Shown piece after piece: positions 41,601-56,265 of a stretch of 64,000 nucleotides of DNA. Under the pieces are notes generated by a model. The model did not search any database. It was not told the origin of the DNA and worked only from the letters and a program-made list of their open reading frames with translations. The stretch lies in contig NC_086180.1 in assembly GCF_023053635.1 (NCBI RefSeq), positions 596,001 through 660,000 on the forward strand, read 5' to 3'. Position numbers and translations under genes: made by a program. Source of the DNA: Elgaria multicarinata webbii (lineage: Eukaryota > Chordata > Lepidosauria > Squamata > Anguidae). Positions within the stretch are counted from its first letter, which is position 1. Each line of letters starts with the position of its first letter.

Positions 41601-44600
41601 GGCGCCCAGAGCCCGGGGTGCCTGCGGCGGGCAGAGCGGGGCCGCCCGCGTGCTGCCCTTGGAGCCGCCGCAGCCGTGCAGCCGAGGGCTTAGGAAGCCC
41701 CACAGGAGGTCCGCGAGGGGCGGATCCTGGTCCGGAGCCAGGCTCTGGCCACGCTGCCTTTGGGCTCCTCTGTAGTCCGGGGGGGGGGGCGGGCTGTCAG
41801 GAGCGGGGCCTGGGGAAGGGCCGCCTCCCCGGGAGAGCTGCAGGGAGCCTGAGCGGGGCTCTCTTCCCACGTGGTGAGACCCCGACCTCCCTCCCGTTGC
41901 CATGTCCAGGGCAGGGAGCGGACTGGCCCCCCACGCGGCCGAGAGCCGCTGCCGTCGGGACTCTGGGTCTTGCTTCAGCCTGGCCAAGAAACAAGAGGCA
42001 GGAATGGGGGGATCTTTTCCGCTGTGGCCCTCTGCCCCTCTTGCTCCTCCCTAGCTGCCCCTGTTCAACCTCGGCTTTGCACCCTGGGCTGCGCAAGGCA
42101 GCATCATGGGTGGTGCTGTGCATGGACCAGTGCCCCCCCCTCACCCAGCCCCTTTCTGCTCCGCCTCCTTCCACAGGCCTGATGTGGATGCACCAGCTGG
42201 AGGGGGACGTTCAGCTGCGCCACACCTGTGAGCAAAGCGATGGCCTCCCCCGCTACGGCTGGCTGCTTCATGACGGCGTCCATTTTGGGGTGCAGGAGAT
42301 CAAGGACGTGGGCCTCAGCCTCCAGACAGAGTTTGTGAAGCGCCCTGGGGGCCAGCATGGGGGAGACTGGAGCTGGCGGGTCACTGCTCGGCCTGAGGTG
42401 AGTGGTGCGAGAAAGGGACCCGGTTCGCTTTGGCAGACGAAAGGCCAGCTGCTCTCCCTTTCAGCAGAGGGGCCCTGCTCCTTCAGAGGCCAGCCTCTGT
42501 TCTGTGTTTTCCTCCTATCCCTCCTTCTGTCCTTACCTGCCATGGAGCTTGAGGGCTGGGAGGATCCCCGGGGCTATCCAGCTACTGGCTTCTGTAAGGT
42601 GGCCTTCGGACCGTAGCCCTGGGTCCTGTTGCAAGTCAGCCGGAGCGGGGACAGCGTCGCCGTGCCAGTGAGCTTAAGGGATGCTCCTTTCTTAGTTCCC
42701 CGTACAACATTTCACAGCCCCATATGGGGCATAAGGAGAGTTGCCCTATCCTTCAGACCCCCAGGCTCTGGTGGTGCCTCAGTCTGCCGCTTAGATTTCT
42801 GCCCCATAGACAGGCAGACTGGCAAGAGGCAAGAGAGGGGAGTGTCCTGACTTTGTTTTGCCGGGAGGGCCGACGGCCTTTTCTCTCCCTCCTGCGTCCA
42901 GAGGACTGGGGCCCAGGCCCCCTTCATCTCCCTGCTCTTCTATGTGGCCACTGATGGACAAGGAGCTCTGCAGCCTCGGGTGGAGGACAAGACCCGGATG
43001 GTGTCTCTGACCGGCACAACGGAGGAGCTGGGACATTTCACCATCACCTTCCAGCAGCCCACTACTGAGGCTGGTACGACGCCTCTATATGCCAGGTATT
43101 GCTAGGCAGAAGCAAGCACCTTTCTCTTGGCTGGCTGGGCCTCCTGCAGCGCTTGACATTCTCTCTCTCTCTCTCTCTCCACCCCTCAGTTATAACTTCC
43201 TGCAGGCAAAGGCCGAAGGCCTGCACCGCCTGAGCGATGTGGTGAAAGCCAGCCTGAGCCCCCGCTTTTCCTTTGCCCCACCGGGGGCCCCCAAGCGCCG
43301 CTACTTTGGCGTGGACACCTTCCGAGGGGCACCGGGGGAGAGCGAGCCGCGCACCCAGCTCCTGGTTCACCAGGTGACTGTGGCGCTGCCCTGCCGCTTG
43401 GAGGTGGTCTTTGAGTCGGGCAGTGCTGCGGGGCGTCCTGAGCAGCTCGCGGGAGAGGCCCTGACGCGAGAGCTGGGCAAGCACGCAGCTGCCTTTGAGC
43501 AGCGCTTTGAGGAGACCTTTGGGCTCGCCGGCAAGGGCCACTCTCCACAGGAGCAGCACTTTGCCCGGGCCGCCCTCAGCAACCTGCTGGGTGGGATGGG
43601 CTACTTCCACGGCCGTTCGCTGGTGCAGTCTCCGCACACTGAGCAGCCCCAGCTCTACCCCGAGGGCCCGCTCTTCACGGCGGTGCCCTCGCGCTCCTTC
43701 TTCCCCCGGGGCTTCCTGTGGGACGAGGGCTTCCATCAGCTGTTGCTGGGCCGCTGGGATCCGGCCCTGAGCCGCGAAGCCCTGGCTCATTGGTTCGATC
43801 TCATGAATGCCGAGGGGTGGATCCCACGGGAGCAGATCCTGGGCGAAGAGGCCCGCACCAAGGTCCCGGCTGAGTTCGTTGTGCAGCACAGCAGCGCGGG
43901 CAACCCTCCGACCCTGTTTTTGGCACTGCGGCAGCTGCTGGCCCAGGGCGCGCTGGAGGTGGGCTACCTGCGGCGCCTCTACCCTCGCTTACAGAGCTGG
44001 TACGATTGGTACAACCGCACACAGGCTGGGCCGCAGCCCTACACGTTCCGCTGGCGCGGCCGGGACCAGGACACCCAGATGTTCCTCAATCCCAAGACGC
44101 TGACCTCGGGGTTGGACGACTACCCCCGGGCCTCCCACCCCTCGCCAGACGAGCGCCACCTGGACCTACGCTGCTGGATGGCCATGGCCTCTGTCGTCAT
44201 GGCCGAGGTGGCCACGCTGGTGGGGGAGCCGGCGGGAGAGTACCAGCGCATGGCCGAGGTGCTGGCTGACAACCAGCTGCTGGATCGGCACCACTGGGCC
44301 GAGGCCCTGGGCACCTTTGCGGACTATGGGAACCACACCCAGGCCGTGGCCCTGGAGCGTGAGAGGCCTCGGCCCTCTCCCCCCGGCCAGCCCCTCCCCA
44401 CCCCCCGGTTGCTACGGGTGGTGCGCAAGCCGCCGAAGTTGCAGTTTGTGGGGGGGGCCCTGGGCTACGTGAGCCTTTTCCCGCTGCTGCTGCAGCTCTT
44501 GCGCCCCGACTCTCAGCGGCTGGGCAGCCTCCTGGCAGACATGCGCAGCGAGAAGAAGCTGTGGACGCCCTTCGGTTTGCGCTCCCTCTCCCGTGCCAGC

Positions 44601-44909
44601 CCTTTCTACCTCAAGCACAACACAGAGCATGATCCACCCTACTGGAGGGGGCCCATTTGGATCAACATCAACTACCTGGCCGTGCGGGCCCTGCACTACT
44701 ACAGCCAGCTGGAGGGGCCCTACCGCAAGCAGGCCACCGCCTTGTACCAGGAACTGCGGGCCAATCTCATTGGCAACATCTTTCGCCAGTACCTAGAGAG
44801 CGGTTACATCTGGGAGCAGTACCATGACAGCACAGGCCGGGGCCAGGGCTGCTACCCGTTCACAGGCTGGTCAGCCCTTGTCGTGCTCATGATGGCCGAG
44901 GAATATTAG
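41223..44909 (+). CDS. MOGS: Mannosyl-oligosaccharide glucosidase (glucosidase I)
   Basis: Exons 41,223-41,589, 42,177-42,397, 42,902-43,095 and 43,190-44,909 join to 833 residues (human about 837). The enzyme removes the outermost alpha-1,2 glucose from Glc3Man9GlcNAc2 just after oligosaccharide transfer in the ER (GH63). The N-terminus is a basic cytosolic tail with one membrane anchor (about residues 42-62) and then lumenal sequence: [137 protein letters not shown] and [20 protein letters not shown]. The Asp in SGLDDYPR and the Glu in WEQY are the likely catalytic pair by GH63 family knowledge. The donor at 43,095, not the GT at 43,074, keeps the frame. Confidence 0.96.
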
Positions 44910-45110
44910 CGGTGGGGAAGTGTGCCAGGATCTGAGGCCAAGGATGCTTTGGGAGTGGCAGGCTGCCCCTGCCTGCTCTGGTGGACACACTGGGCGCTTC
45001 ACTCAGGAATCGAGGTGGGAGCGACCGGGATTCAGGGCCCTAGCAAGTGGGCCTGGCTCTGCCTTCCCCTCCAACGAACTCTGGGATTCGCCTTTTTAAT
45101 TTTTTAGTGA

Positions 45111-45116
45111 AATAAA
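45111..45116 (+). terminator. MOGS polyadenylation signal
   Basis: AATAAA about 200 bases after the MOGS stop codon. Confidence 0.8.
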
Positions 45117-45119
45117 GGT

Positions 45120-47220
45120 GTGGAGCTGGACCTTCGCTTACTTTCTTCCGTATGGAAGCTTAGCCATGGGAAAAAACACTGTCAAGCTGCCTCAGGATCG
45201 GGTGGGTTGGGGGTCGCATCTTTATTGCATAGTATCAGTGAGCCTGAATGGTGTGGATAGTTGGGCTGGTGCAAATCTGAATTTGCTGTCCGTTGGGTTC
45301 TGCTGCGTAAGACATGCAGAGTGTTCCGGCTGCTACCAACACAGGGACACCCAGTTCATGCAATAACAGCTTCTGGAGCAGAGTGTCTTAGAGAGCATAA
45401 GCTATTGTAACCTGCCAGATGTACCCCTTAAAGGGTCCACAGTTGGCTTATCTCTGTGTATGTACAGGCTCAGGTAGACCCCAGGATTTGTAGAAGTAGA
45501 AAAAACTTTAGAAAGCACACCAGCCAAAAAGAAAACCACCCCATAAGGAATGTGTTCTCAGTGGCTCAGAAATGCTGGCTGACAGGAGTCAGGGCAGGAG
45601 GGGAAGTAACAGTGTGTCCTGGAAGTGACTGGGTGATTCCACGGGCAGGAGAAGTGGGTGGGTGAAGACCTTTCACTGGCTGCCTGTCTGGGGCGCTGGA
45701 AAGCTGCTGCCAGTTGGAGCGGGCAATGCTGGCTTAGGTGGACAAATCTCCCTAAGCGAGCGCAAGGCACATTTACTGTGCTGGATCGCTGCATTCTCAC
45801 TTCACCCTGTTGCCAAAAGGTCAGTAATCAAACAGCTAATTCACCTACCTGCCTACCCTTTTGCAGCCACTGGTATCATGTGACACAGACTAGCTATTTG
45901 TACCATCATGCAGCTAAAGCTCTCTCTTCTGCCATTTCACAGGGTGGGGAGTTTGTGTTTTTAATTATTTCAAGATTCTTTTGCCTCCCTCAGGTCCAGC
46001 AGCAAACGCTTATCCTTAACCCATGCACATCTCAACCATTCACTGCTGTTGCAATGGGCACAAACTTGTCTTGGCAACTTAAGCCTTCAGATCAGACCTT
46101 TTTCACCCAAAGCATCAACTCTTAGCATGGAAAGAGGTTTGCTGCAGGGTCCTTGGGCTCCCTCCAGTGCCACTGTCACAATCTCCACCAATTCCTTAGT
46201 TGAAAGAGTTGAAACCAAACTATACAAAATCAGGAGGGAGTCGTTAATACTGTGGGCGGAAAGCTGGACGTTCAAAAGGAGAGATTTAATCGCTGGGCCA
46301 CAGCAGTAGGACTTTAGAGAATGGCACACAGATGAAGCACTACAAGCAGGTGCATAATACAATGGACTGGGATAGCGGAGTGGCTAAAACACTGGGCTAC
46401 AAAGCAGGAAGACCGCCACCTCGGGGCACTTGCACACTAGAATGGTCTTTAGGAAGCCATTCACTCCACGGACACCATCTGCAATGTTGAAATACTACTG
46501 CCAACTTCCCTTTCAAGGTGATTATGAGAACGATGTCTAGGTTTTTGTACATACCAAGGCTACTGTTACTGAGGTTTGTGGCTAAGCAGCAGCGCTTTCA
46601 TGGCGGGAGGCCAGTATTGTGGAGGACCACTGAGGCAGGCATATGGGAGCAGCAGCAGCGTGTTGTAACAGCTCAAAAGGGCAAGACCTCATCTGAGGGC
46701 CGGAGTGAGTTCTGGGCACTGCAGCTCACAGCGGGAGGGGGAGAAGTCAAGGCTTAGAAGAGTGCTGCAACAATGCCCCCAAAGCAGGAGAAAACCCTTA
46801 ATGAACTGGACAGGTTTAGGCTAGGCTGCCACCCACAAAAGACACTGGCAATTGTGCTGACCACTCCCACCTCATTCAAGAGAGCAGAAAGTGGGGGAGC
46901 ATCACTGCACAAAACAGCGACTCTTATTAAATGCCACGGAGAGGGACTGAAGTAGAACTGGTGCCTGTAAGTACGGGATGCCTGTAAAATCACCTTTCCA
47001 GGAGGTGGAGAATCTTGGGTGCATCACTTTGCTTGTGGCCCCCACACCGGGTTTCTCCAAGCCCCCATTATGCTGTCCCTCCTCCCAACTGACACTCAGT
47101 TCACCCCAGAGGAGAGAGGAGCCCAAATTACACCAGCGCGCCTGCCCCTGCACATGTTCCACTCTGCCCAAAAAGGCTACCACACGCCCCCTGCCCACCA
47201 AGACACAATTCAAGAGGCCC
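45120..47220. other. Tail-to-tail intergenic between MOGS and WBP1
   Basis: A tRNA-like SINE start (GGGATAGCGGAGTGGCTAAA at about 46,372-46,440) is the only assigned repeat. No coding exon is supported. Confidence 0.5.
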
Positions 47221-47243
47221 TGAGCCAGGGATTTCCACATCTC

Positions 47244-47249
47244 TTTAAT
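47244..47249 (-). terminator. WBP1 polyadenylation signal (variant)
   Basis: Minus-strand ATTAAA, about 720 bases past the WBP1 stop. No AATAAA was seen closer, so the 3' UTR would be about 740 bases. Confidence 0.5.
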
Positions 47250-47966
47250 AATAAGCCCATACTGCTGCCCCAACGGCGTGTGGAGAGCCCCTCCCCTCCG
47301 TAGGCCACCAGGCACCAGGATGGGACGGGCCGCACTAGCTGCTTCTAGCAGCCTGAAGGGGGGAAGACCAGCTCCCCACTCCCAGCCCGGTTGGATCAGG
47401 GAGCAAGAACCATCTCGGTCACGTAGCCAGCAAACCCCAACCCCAGTGCAAATGTTAAGGGGAGAGGGAGCAGGGAGTCAGCCCCCACCCACCCCGGCTC
47501 ACGGAAGAGCCACACCTTGTTCCGAAGGTTACGGAGCACAGCAGGGGGCACACAGACATACAGCCGTGACAGCAGTTACGGTCCAGCAGGTAGCCCCTCC
47601 CCTTCCCAGGCCTACGAGGCACTGGGATCCCAAGTCCACAGCCGGCTCGCAAGCCAGCACCCGAGGGAAGAGGGACAAGCAGACCTTTGGTCACAAAGCT
47701 GGCGGGGACAGGTGGGTGGGTGGGGTGGCACTACACACGGTCTAGGCAGGGGGAGGAGAGGCAGAGCGTGAGATCTGGCAGAGGGCAGTGTCGGTGCTAA
47801 GGCGGTCGTTCTCCACAGTGAACTGCAGGGGCGGAAGCCCTCACCCCCACCCCCACTCCACTGTCTGGCACGAAGGCCACACCAGCGCCAGAGTCTTGGA
47901 GGTGGCATGAAGGGCAGTCCCCATGAAGCAGGGAAGGGGACATCAGCCAAGCAGGGCAGGTCCCCT

Positions 47967-50950
<2,984 letters not shown>

Positions 50951-51405
50951 TCCCCGACGGCCGGTTCCCCGCCTTGGATTCGGCTCGCCGAAGAGCGCCC
51001 CTCGCCCCCGCAACCGCCGCCTCCGCCGGCTCACTGCACAGGCAAAGCAAGCGCGGCGGGGCAGCCCCTCACCACCCCACCCCCGCGTAGCCCTGTGCTC
51101 ACCCTCCCTTTCCCGGGGAGCCCAGGCTGCTTTCTCCCGCTCCTGCTTTCGGCCACATTTCTGTAGCTCCAGCAAGGCCGACAGCTTGCTTGCTTGCGGG
51201 CTTGTCCTTCTCATGCCCTTGCCCACCGAGGCCCTTCCTGCCTTGACTTCTCTGTGCTGTGGCCAGCTCACTTACGGTACCTCACACCATGAATGCGTCT
51301 GCCTTAATAGTTAGAAGAAATGCCTGTATAAATAAATGTGGACCCGATAAAACGCCTGTTACCTTACTCAGACTTTTTGAATGTACGTCATGGTTCCTTG
51401 GTTAA
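50951..51405. other. Intergenic, nothing recognised
   Basis: GC content falls after about 51,270; no gene or repeat identified. Confidence 0.45.
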
Positions 51406-51415
51406 GCAACTGTGA

Positions 51416-51598
51416 CCCTGTTCAGACGACACGAAGCCACGGTGGTTAAGCACTTTGAGCTAACCAGATGGCTTAGTGTGTTGTGGGATCCATTCCTAAC
51501 CATGGTGGCTACATAACCACGGTTTAAACACACTAACCATTTACTGCAAAAGAGTTAGTGACCTAACCATAGCTTAGCAGGCTGTCTGAACAGGCCCT
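51416..51598. mobile_element. MITE, family C (about 183 bp)
   Basis: CCCTGTTCAGACGACACGAA at the left pairs with CTGTCTGAACAGGCC at the right. The interior TAACCATGGTGGCTACATAACC matches the units at 33,528 and 63,108. A new half unit follows at 51,600. Confidence 0.7.
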
Positions 51599-51757
51599 GG
51601 GCCCGTTCAGAAGACACGTTGAACTGTGGCTTTGGGACACTCAGTGCTGAACAGTTAAAAAGATCCTTCCTAATGTTGACGTTGCACATCTAAAGGTGCA
51701 CATTCAAGCATACATGTGGGTTAATGAGGATGCTTGGTAACAGCATGTACAATAGAA

Positions 51758-51965
51758 GAGGCCACCAGTGAGGGAGGAAGCAGCAGCCAGGCCCCTCTCC
51801 GCCGTGCCTGGGTCCAGCTCCAGCTGAGAGCCCCCTCCCTCCTGCTACCAACTGTCTCTGGAGAGGCCACCAGTGAGGGAGGAAGCAGCAGCCAGGCACC
51901 TCTCCACCGTGCCTGGGTCCAGCTCCAGCTCAGAGCCCCCTCCGTCCTGCTGTCACCTGTAACTG
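51758..51965. repeat. Tandem duplication, 105-base period
   Basis: GAGGCCACCAGTGAGGGAGG starts at 51,758 and again at 51,863, with only a few differences over about 100 bases. Confidence 0.85.
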
Positions 51966-52049
51966 CTGAACTTTCCAACTAAGATTGTAGTGCCTGAATT
52001 TGCTTTCCTTTTCCCCCTCCTCCTCCTCCTCCCTCCCAATCCCCTTTCC

Positions 52050-52300
52050 TTTTGTGTCCTGTCTTTTAGATTGTAAGCCTGTGGGCAGGGACTGTCAAGA
52101 AATACTTTTGTAAGCCGCCGTGAGAGCCTTTTTTGGCTGAATGGCGGCATAAAAATCCTTAAATAAATAAATAAAATAAGAGCAGCTTATTTTTTTTATT
52201 TAGAGTATTTTTAACCCGCACCTCAGCCAAAGGCTCTCGGAGCGGCTTACAATGTGTCAATAAAGAAGACAGTCCCTACCTCAGGCTTACATTCTAAAAA
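52050..52300. repeat. Two opposing L2-type LINE ends
   Basis: 52,055-52,168 reads ATTGTAAGCCTGTGGGCAGG, AAGCCGCCGTGAGAGCC, then (AAAT)n on the plus strand. 52,190-52,300 holds the opposite strand of a related tail (GCGGCTTACAATGTGTCAAT). Confidence 0.6.
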
Positions 52301-52454
52301 AAAGACACACGACACACAAGGAAAAGGGGATGGGGAGGGAAGAGGGAGAAAATAAAAAGAAATTAAGGAGACTGCTTAGGCTGGTGGGAAGGCCCTGCTC
52401 CGTCCTCTCATCTCCCAATGGAGGGGCAAACCAACAGCTCCTTCTTCCCCACAA

Positions 52455-52660
52455 GGTGAAGATGTTAGCCCTGTGGGGGCGGGGGGTCCAACTGAAGCAG
52501 GCTCTGATGGTCCCTGCCTGCTCCAGTCTTCTTCCCCACAAGCTTAGATGATGCTTAGAAGATGGCAGTTAGCCCTGGGTGGGGGGGGGGGCAACTGAAG
52601 CAGGCTCTGATGGTCCCTGCCTGCTCCAGTCTTCTTCCCCACAAGCTTAGATGATAGGAC
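52455..52660. repeat. Tandem duplication, about 103-base period
   Basis: CAACTGAAGCAGGCTCTGAT occurs near 52,489 and 52,592, each followed by CCTGCTCCAGTCTTCTTCCC and CACAAGCTTAGATGAT. Confidence 0.8.
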
Positions 52661-53124
52661 ATGAACTTGGACTGCACCTAAATGCAAAGTAGCCCAATGT
52701 AAAACAACAATCCTGACATCTCAAGTGTATACATATTGGCAACCCTATAATGTTTGAAAACACTGAATGTGCTATGTTAAAGAATAACATGACTAAATGC
52801 CTGGGAGAACATTTGTGGCTACTGCATATTCCGCATCTGTTGGATGTTCTCACAACTGTATCTGTACAAGGCATGAACGGTCCTGTCTGAGGAAATAGAT
52901 CCAGAGATCAGAAGACAAAGTAGATCTTTGGGAAAGAGGGGAGAACCAGCCATCTAAACCCGGAGGAGGTAATAACGACTGAAAAGCAGCCTGGCTGGAA
53001 TCACCACCTACTTGCACACATTCTAAGTAAGGCTGCCCCTGATTAAAGAAATCTTAAGTCAATCGATGAGTTACAACTCAACGACACGTTTGCATATGAA
53101 TAAAAGTCCTGATCTTTTATTCTT
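52661..53124. other. Intergenic, nothing recognised
   Basis: AT-richer sequence without exon or repeat assignment. Confidence 0.4.
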
Positions 53125-53430
53125 TTATTAAAAGGCCAAGATCACTTCTCAATCCTCCCAGAGTGCAGGACACAGAATAACAGGCTCAAGTTACAGGAAG
53201 CCAGATTCCGGCTGGACATCAGGAAAAACTTTCTGACTGTTAGAGCAGTACGACAATGGAACCAGTTACCTAGGGAGGTTGTGGGCTCTCCCACACTAGA
53301 GGCCTTCAAGAGGCAGCTGGACCACCATTTGTCAGGGATGCTTTAGGGTGGATTCCTGCATTGAGCAGGGGGTTGGACTCGATGGCCTTATAGGCCCCTT
53401 CCAACTCTGCTATTCTATGATTCTATGAAG
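53125..53430 (+). repeat. CR1 3' end
   Basis: CAATCCTCCCAGAGTGCAGG through the CR1 3' UTR to TTCTATGATTCTATGAAG. Confidence 0.9.
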
Positions 53431-54590
53431 AAATAACACTAAGCTAATGTGCACATTGCAGCAGACACCACTGCAGGAGATAATGATCTCTATGAGATCT
53501 TAGGGTTGCCAAGCAGAACAGGGAAAACATGTAGTAAAAGAGGCAACCTCTGCAAGGCCAATTAAGGACACCCAAAAAGAGCGTCAGGAGGAGTTTTAAA
53601 GGCTCGGCACAACAGCCTCTTTAGCGGAGAAGACCAAGGCGAATGGGAGATGACACCCTTCCTCCTGTTCACCACCAAGGGCCAGGAACCGTCATGACTA
53701 AGTACGCGTGACCTGGCTAGACATGCCAGCACGGATGAGTCAGGTGCGACTAAAGCTCATGTTGATATAATAGGAAAGATTTGTAGAGCAACCAATCCCT
53801 TGAGAGGGTATTTCTCCCCCCACCCACCCACCCCAAGATATCAGATAAAACAAGGGGAAAGGAGTCTTTGGTGGGCCTGGGCCATCCAGACAAACATTGG
53901 CTTCACTCCTAAAGGGGTCGGGGCTCTCCATCACTGGAGATATTCAAGGAAAGACTGGGAAGCCCATGTGTCAGGAATGCTTTAAGCTGCACTGCACTGA
54001 GCAGGGGTTTGGATTGAATGGCCCCGTCCAACGCTGGTTCTGTGACTGTGGTCACCGGGACCCTGAGGCACAAGGCCAGGAACAATCTCCTGAGCACCAA
54101 AAGGGCAATGGGGGCCCGTCTGCTGGGTGCTTGGCACCGGCAGCAGCGCTGCACTGCTTCACCCCTCACCATCCTCAAAGCTGGGCAGGGATCACAGCAA
54201 AATGGTGGGGACAATTCCCACCTACACTGCAGTTCAAAGGCTGGGGCTTTGTTCACTTGCCAGAGGGCGGCAGCCACAGCGCAGTCACCATGGCAAGGGG
54301 AGACGCAGCTCATTCTGAGCAGGGCGAGCCAAGAAGAGCACTGCTTCATCACAGATTTTCACCTTGATCCCAGATGCCTCATTCTACAGTGACAATACCT
54401 AAAACCTGAGCAACCGGGCCATGGGCAGACGAGACCCTGGCAGCACGCCTCTGGGTGCTCCCCAGCTTGGCCTGTGCCACTGTCACAAGAGAACCGTCTC
54501 CTCTGGACCTCGCCGTCGGTAAAAGGCGTGATTAGAGAAGCCGGGAAGCACCAATAATCAGACTGCTCAGGCTCTCCAGGAAACCTTTAC
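53431..54590. other. Intergenic, nothing recognised
   Basis: A weak CR1-like scrap (AGGAATGCTTTAAGCTGCAC, GAGCAGGGGTTTGGATTGAA) lies near 53,970-54,030. No gene supported. Confidence 0.45.
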
Positions 54591-54596
54591 TATGTC

Positions 54597-54602
54597 TTTA
54601 AT
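54597..54602 (-). terminator. INO80B polyadenylation signal (variant)
   Basis: Minus-strand ATTAAA about 680 bases past the INO80B stop codon. Confidence 0.5.
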
Positions 54603-55280
54603 GTCACAACAAATATACACATGAGCAATGAGACCATGTTCTTCTGCAAGGCCTAGCTGATTGGGCACGGGGCCCAAGAGTACCATCCATCCCTTCCTGC
54701 CCTCGCACAGCAGCCTGCAGCTGAAAAAAGAACTGGCGAAGCACCTGCTTCTGACTGGGAAGGGAAAGGAGTGCAGAAGAGGCCGAGCGAGATTGCTGAA
54801 CTCGTCCCCTGCGCTCTCTCGCTCTCTCAAGGCCAACGTCGTCCCAGCGGTAAAGGGCACAGGCTGCTGCCCCCTATCAGCTCCGGCGCCACCACAAAGC
54901 AGCTGCAGCTGCTACGCTGACGTGGACCTCATGCCTCTGTCTAAAGGGGAGTGAGTGGCAAGCAGCGCACGCCCCGCCTGGCCCCATCCAGGGGAGGAGC
55001 GCATCCCTTAGCACCCCGGTGCCTGCTGCCATCAAAGGCCATGTCTCGCTCGCAGCCCGTTTGAGAGGCCGTGGCCCATCCGCTCAGCAAGGCTCGTGAG
55101 GCCCCTGTCTGGCATCCCTGAGGGTGGACAAATGTGTTCGTTGCCATCAGCCGGGCGGGACCAGCGGCCTGCCCAAGCCCGCCTCCGCCTGGGGGAGAAG
55201 GCCACATCCTCCCAGGCCCCGAGAGTCTCCTGAGCAGCCCCGTCTGGCCCACGGCCTCCGAGGCGTGGAGGGCGATGGCG

Positions 55281-56192
55281 CTAGGCTGCCACCTGTTGGA
55301 GCAGCAGGTTCTTCTTGTAGCAGGCCAGGCTGCAGAGAGGCACCCCCGTGCGGGAGCAGGAATACCGCTTGAGGTGGGCGCAGCCACTCACCCCGCAAGG
55401 GGTGGGGGCTGGTGCAGAAGGCAGGAGGGAGGGCAGCAGGGGCAGGGTGGCTCCCGGAGGGAAGGACACCGTGATGCCGTTGGCGGCGCTGCGGTAGCAG
55501 ACCGTGGGGGCCACCACCCCTCTGGCCTTGCGCTCACGCAGCGTCTTCACTTTGGCCTTGCTGGTCTTGGTGAGGCGCTCAATGGTTTGGTTCTTGTTCT
55601 CCTCGGCCTTCTTGGCAGCCTGGAGGCGCCGCTTGCGCGCCCGCTCCTCCCGCTTCACCAGCATCTCCTCGGTCAGCTCCTTGGCCTTGTAGCCCATCGG
55701 CAGCTCCAGCAGGGGCTGGCTCTGCTGCTTGTGCAAGAGGGCTTTCTGCGGGCGCGGAGAGAGAGAGAAAGAATGGATGGGTGGGTCTGGCAGAGGCGGA
55801 CCTCATGCAGGTACAGAGGCAGGCAGGCAGGGAGGGAAGGAAGGAAAGGAACACTCACAAAGTTGTTTTTAGGGCTGACAAAGTGGTCTTGAGGAGGAAG
55901 ACAGTGGCACACAGAGGCTGTGGGGAGACCCAGCTTTGTGCGCCCAAGCAGGATTTTGGACCTTTTCTCTCTTAGGGCTGGCAGTAATTGCACATGATGG
56001 GGAGACAGGCTCTCTGGCTCATGGCTGGGGTAGAGGCAGGTAGAAGGGCCGGTTCCCATTCAGGGAGGGTGGTGCCAGGCTGGGAATGCCTAGGCGGAAA
56101 GTTGGTGTCTTCCCACCCCGACCCTGACCCCATGCTGCCACAGCCACATATGGACTGAATTGAGAGACCCCCCATCTCCATTCAGGTCGGAG

Positions 56193-56265
<73 letters not shown>

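Noticed and set aside
43074-43079. GT at 43,074 as the MOGS exon 3 donor
   Set aside because: It would leave phase 1, which does not fit the next acceptor; the donor after 43,095 gives phase 2 and keeps the family sequence.
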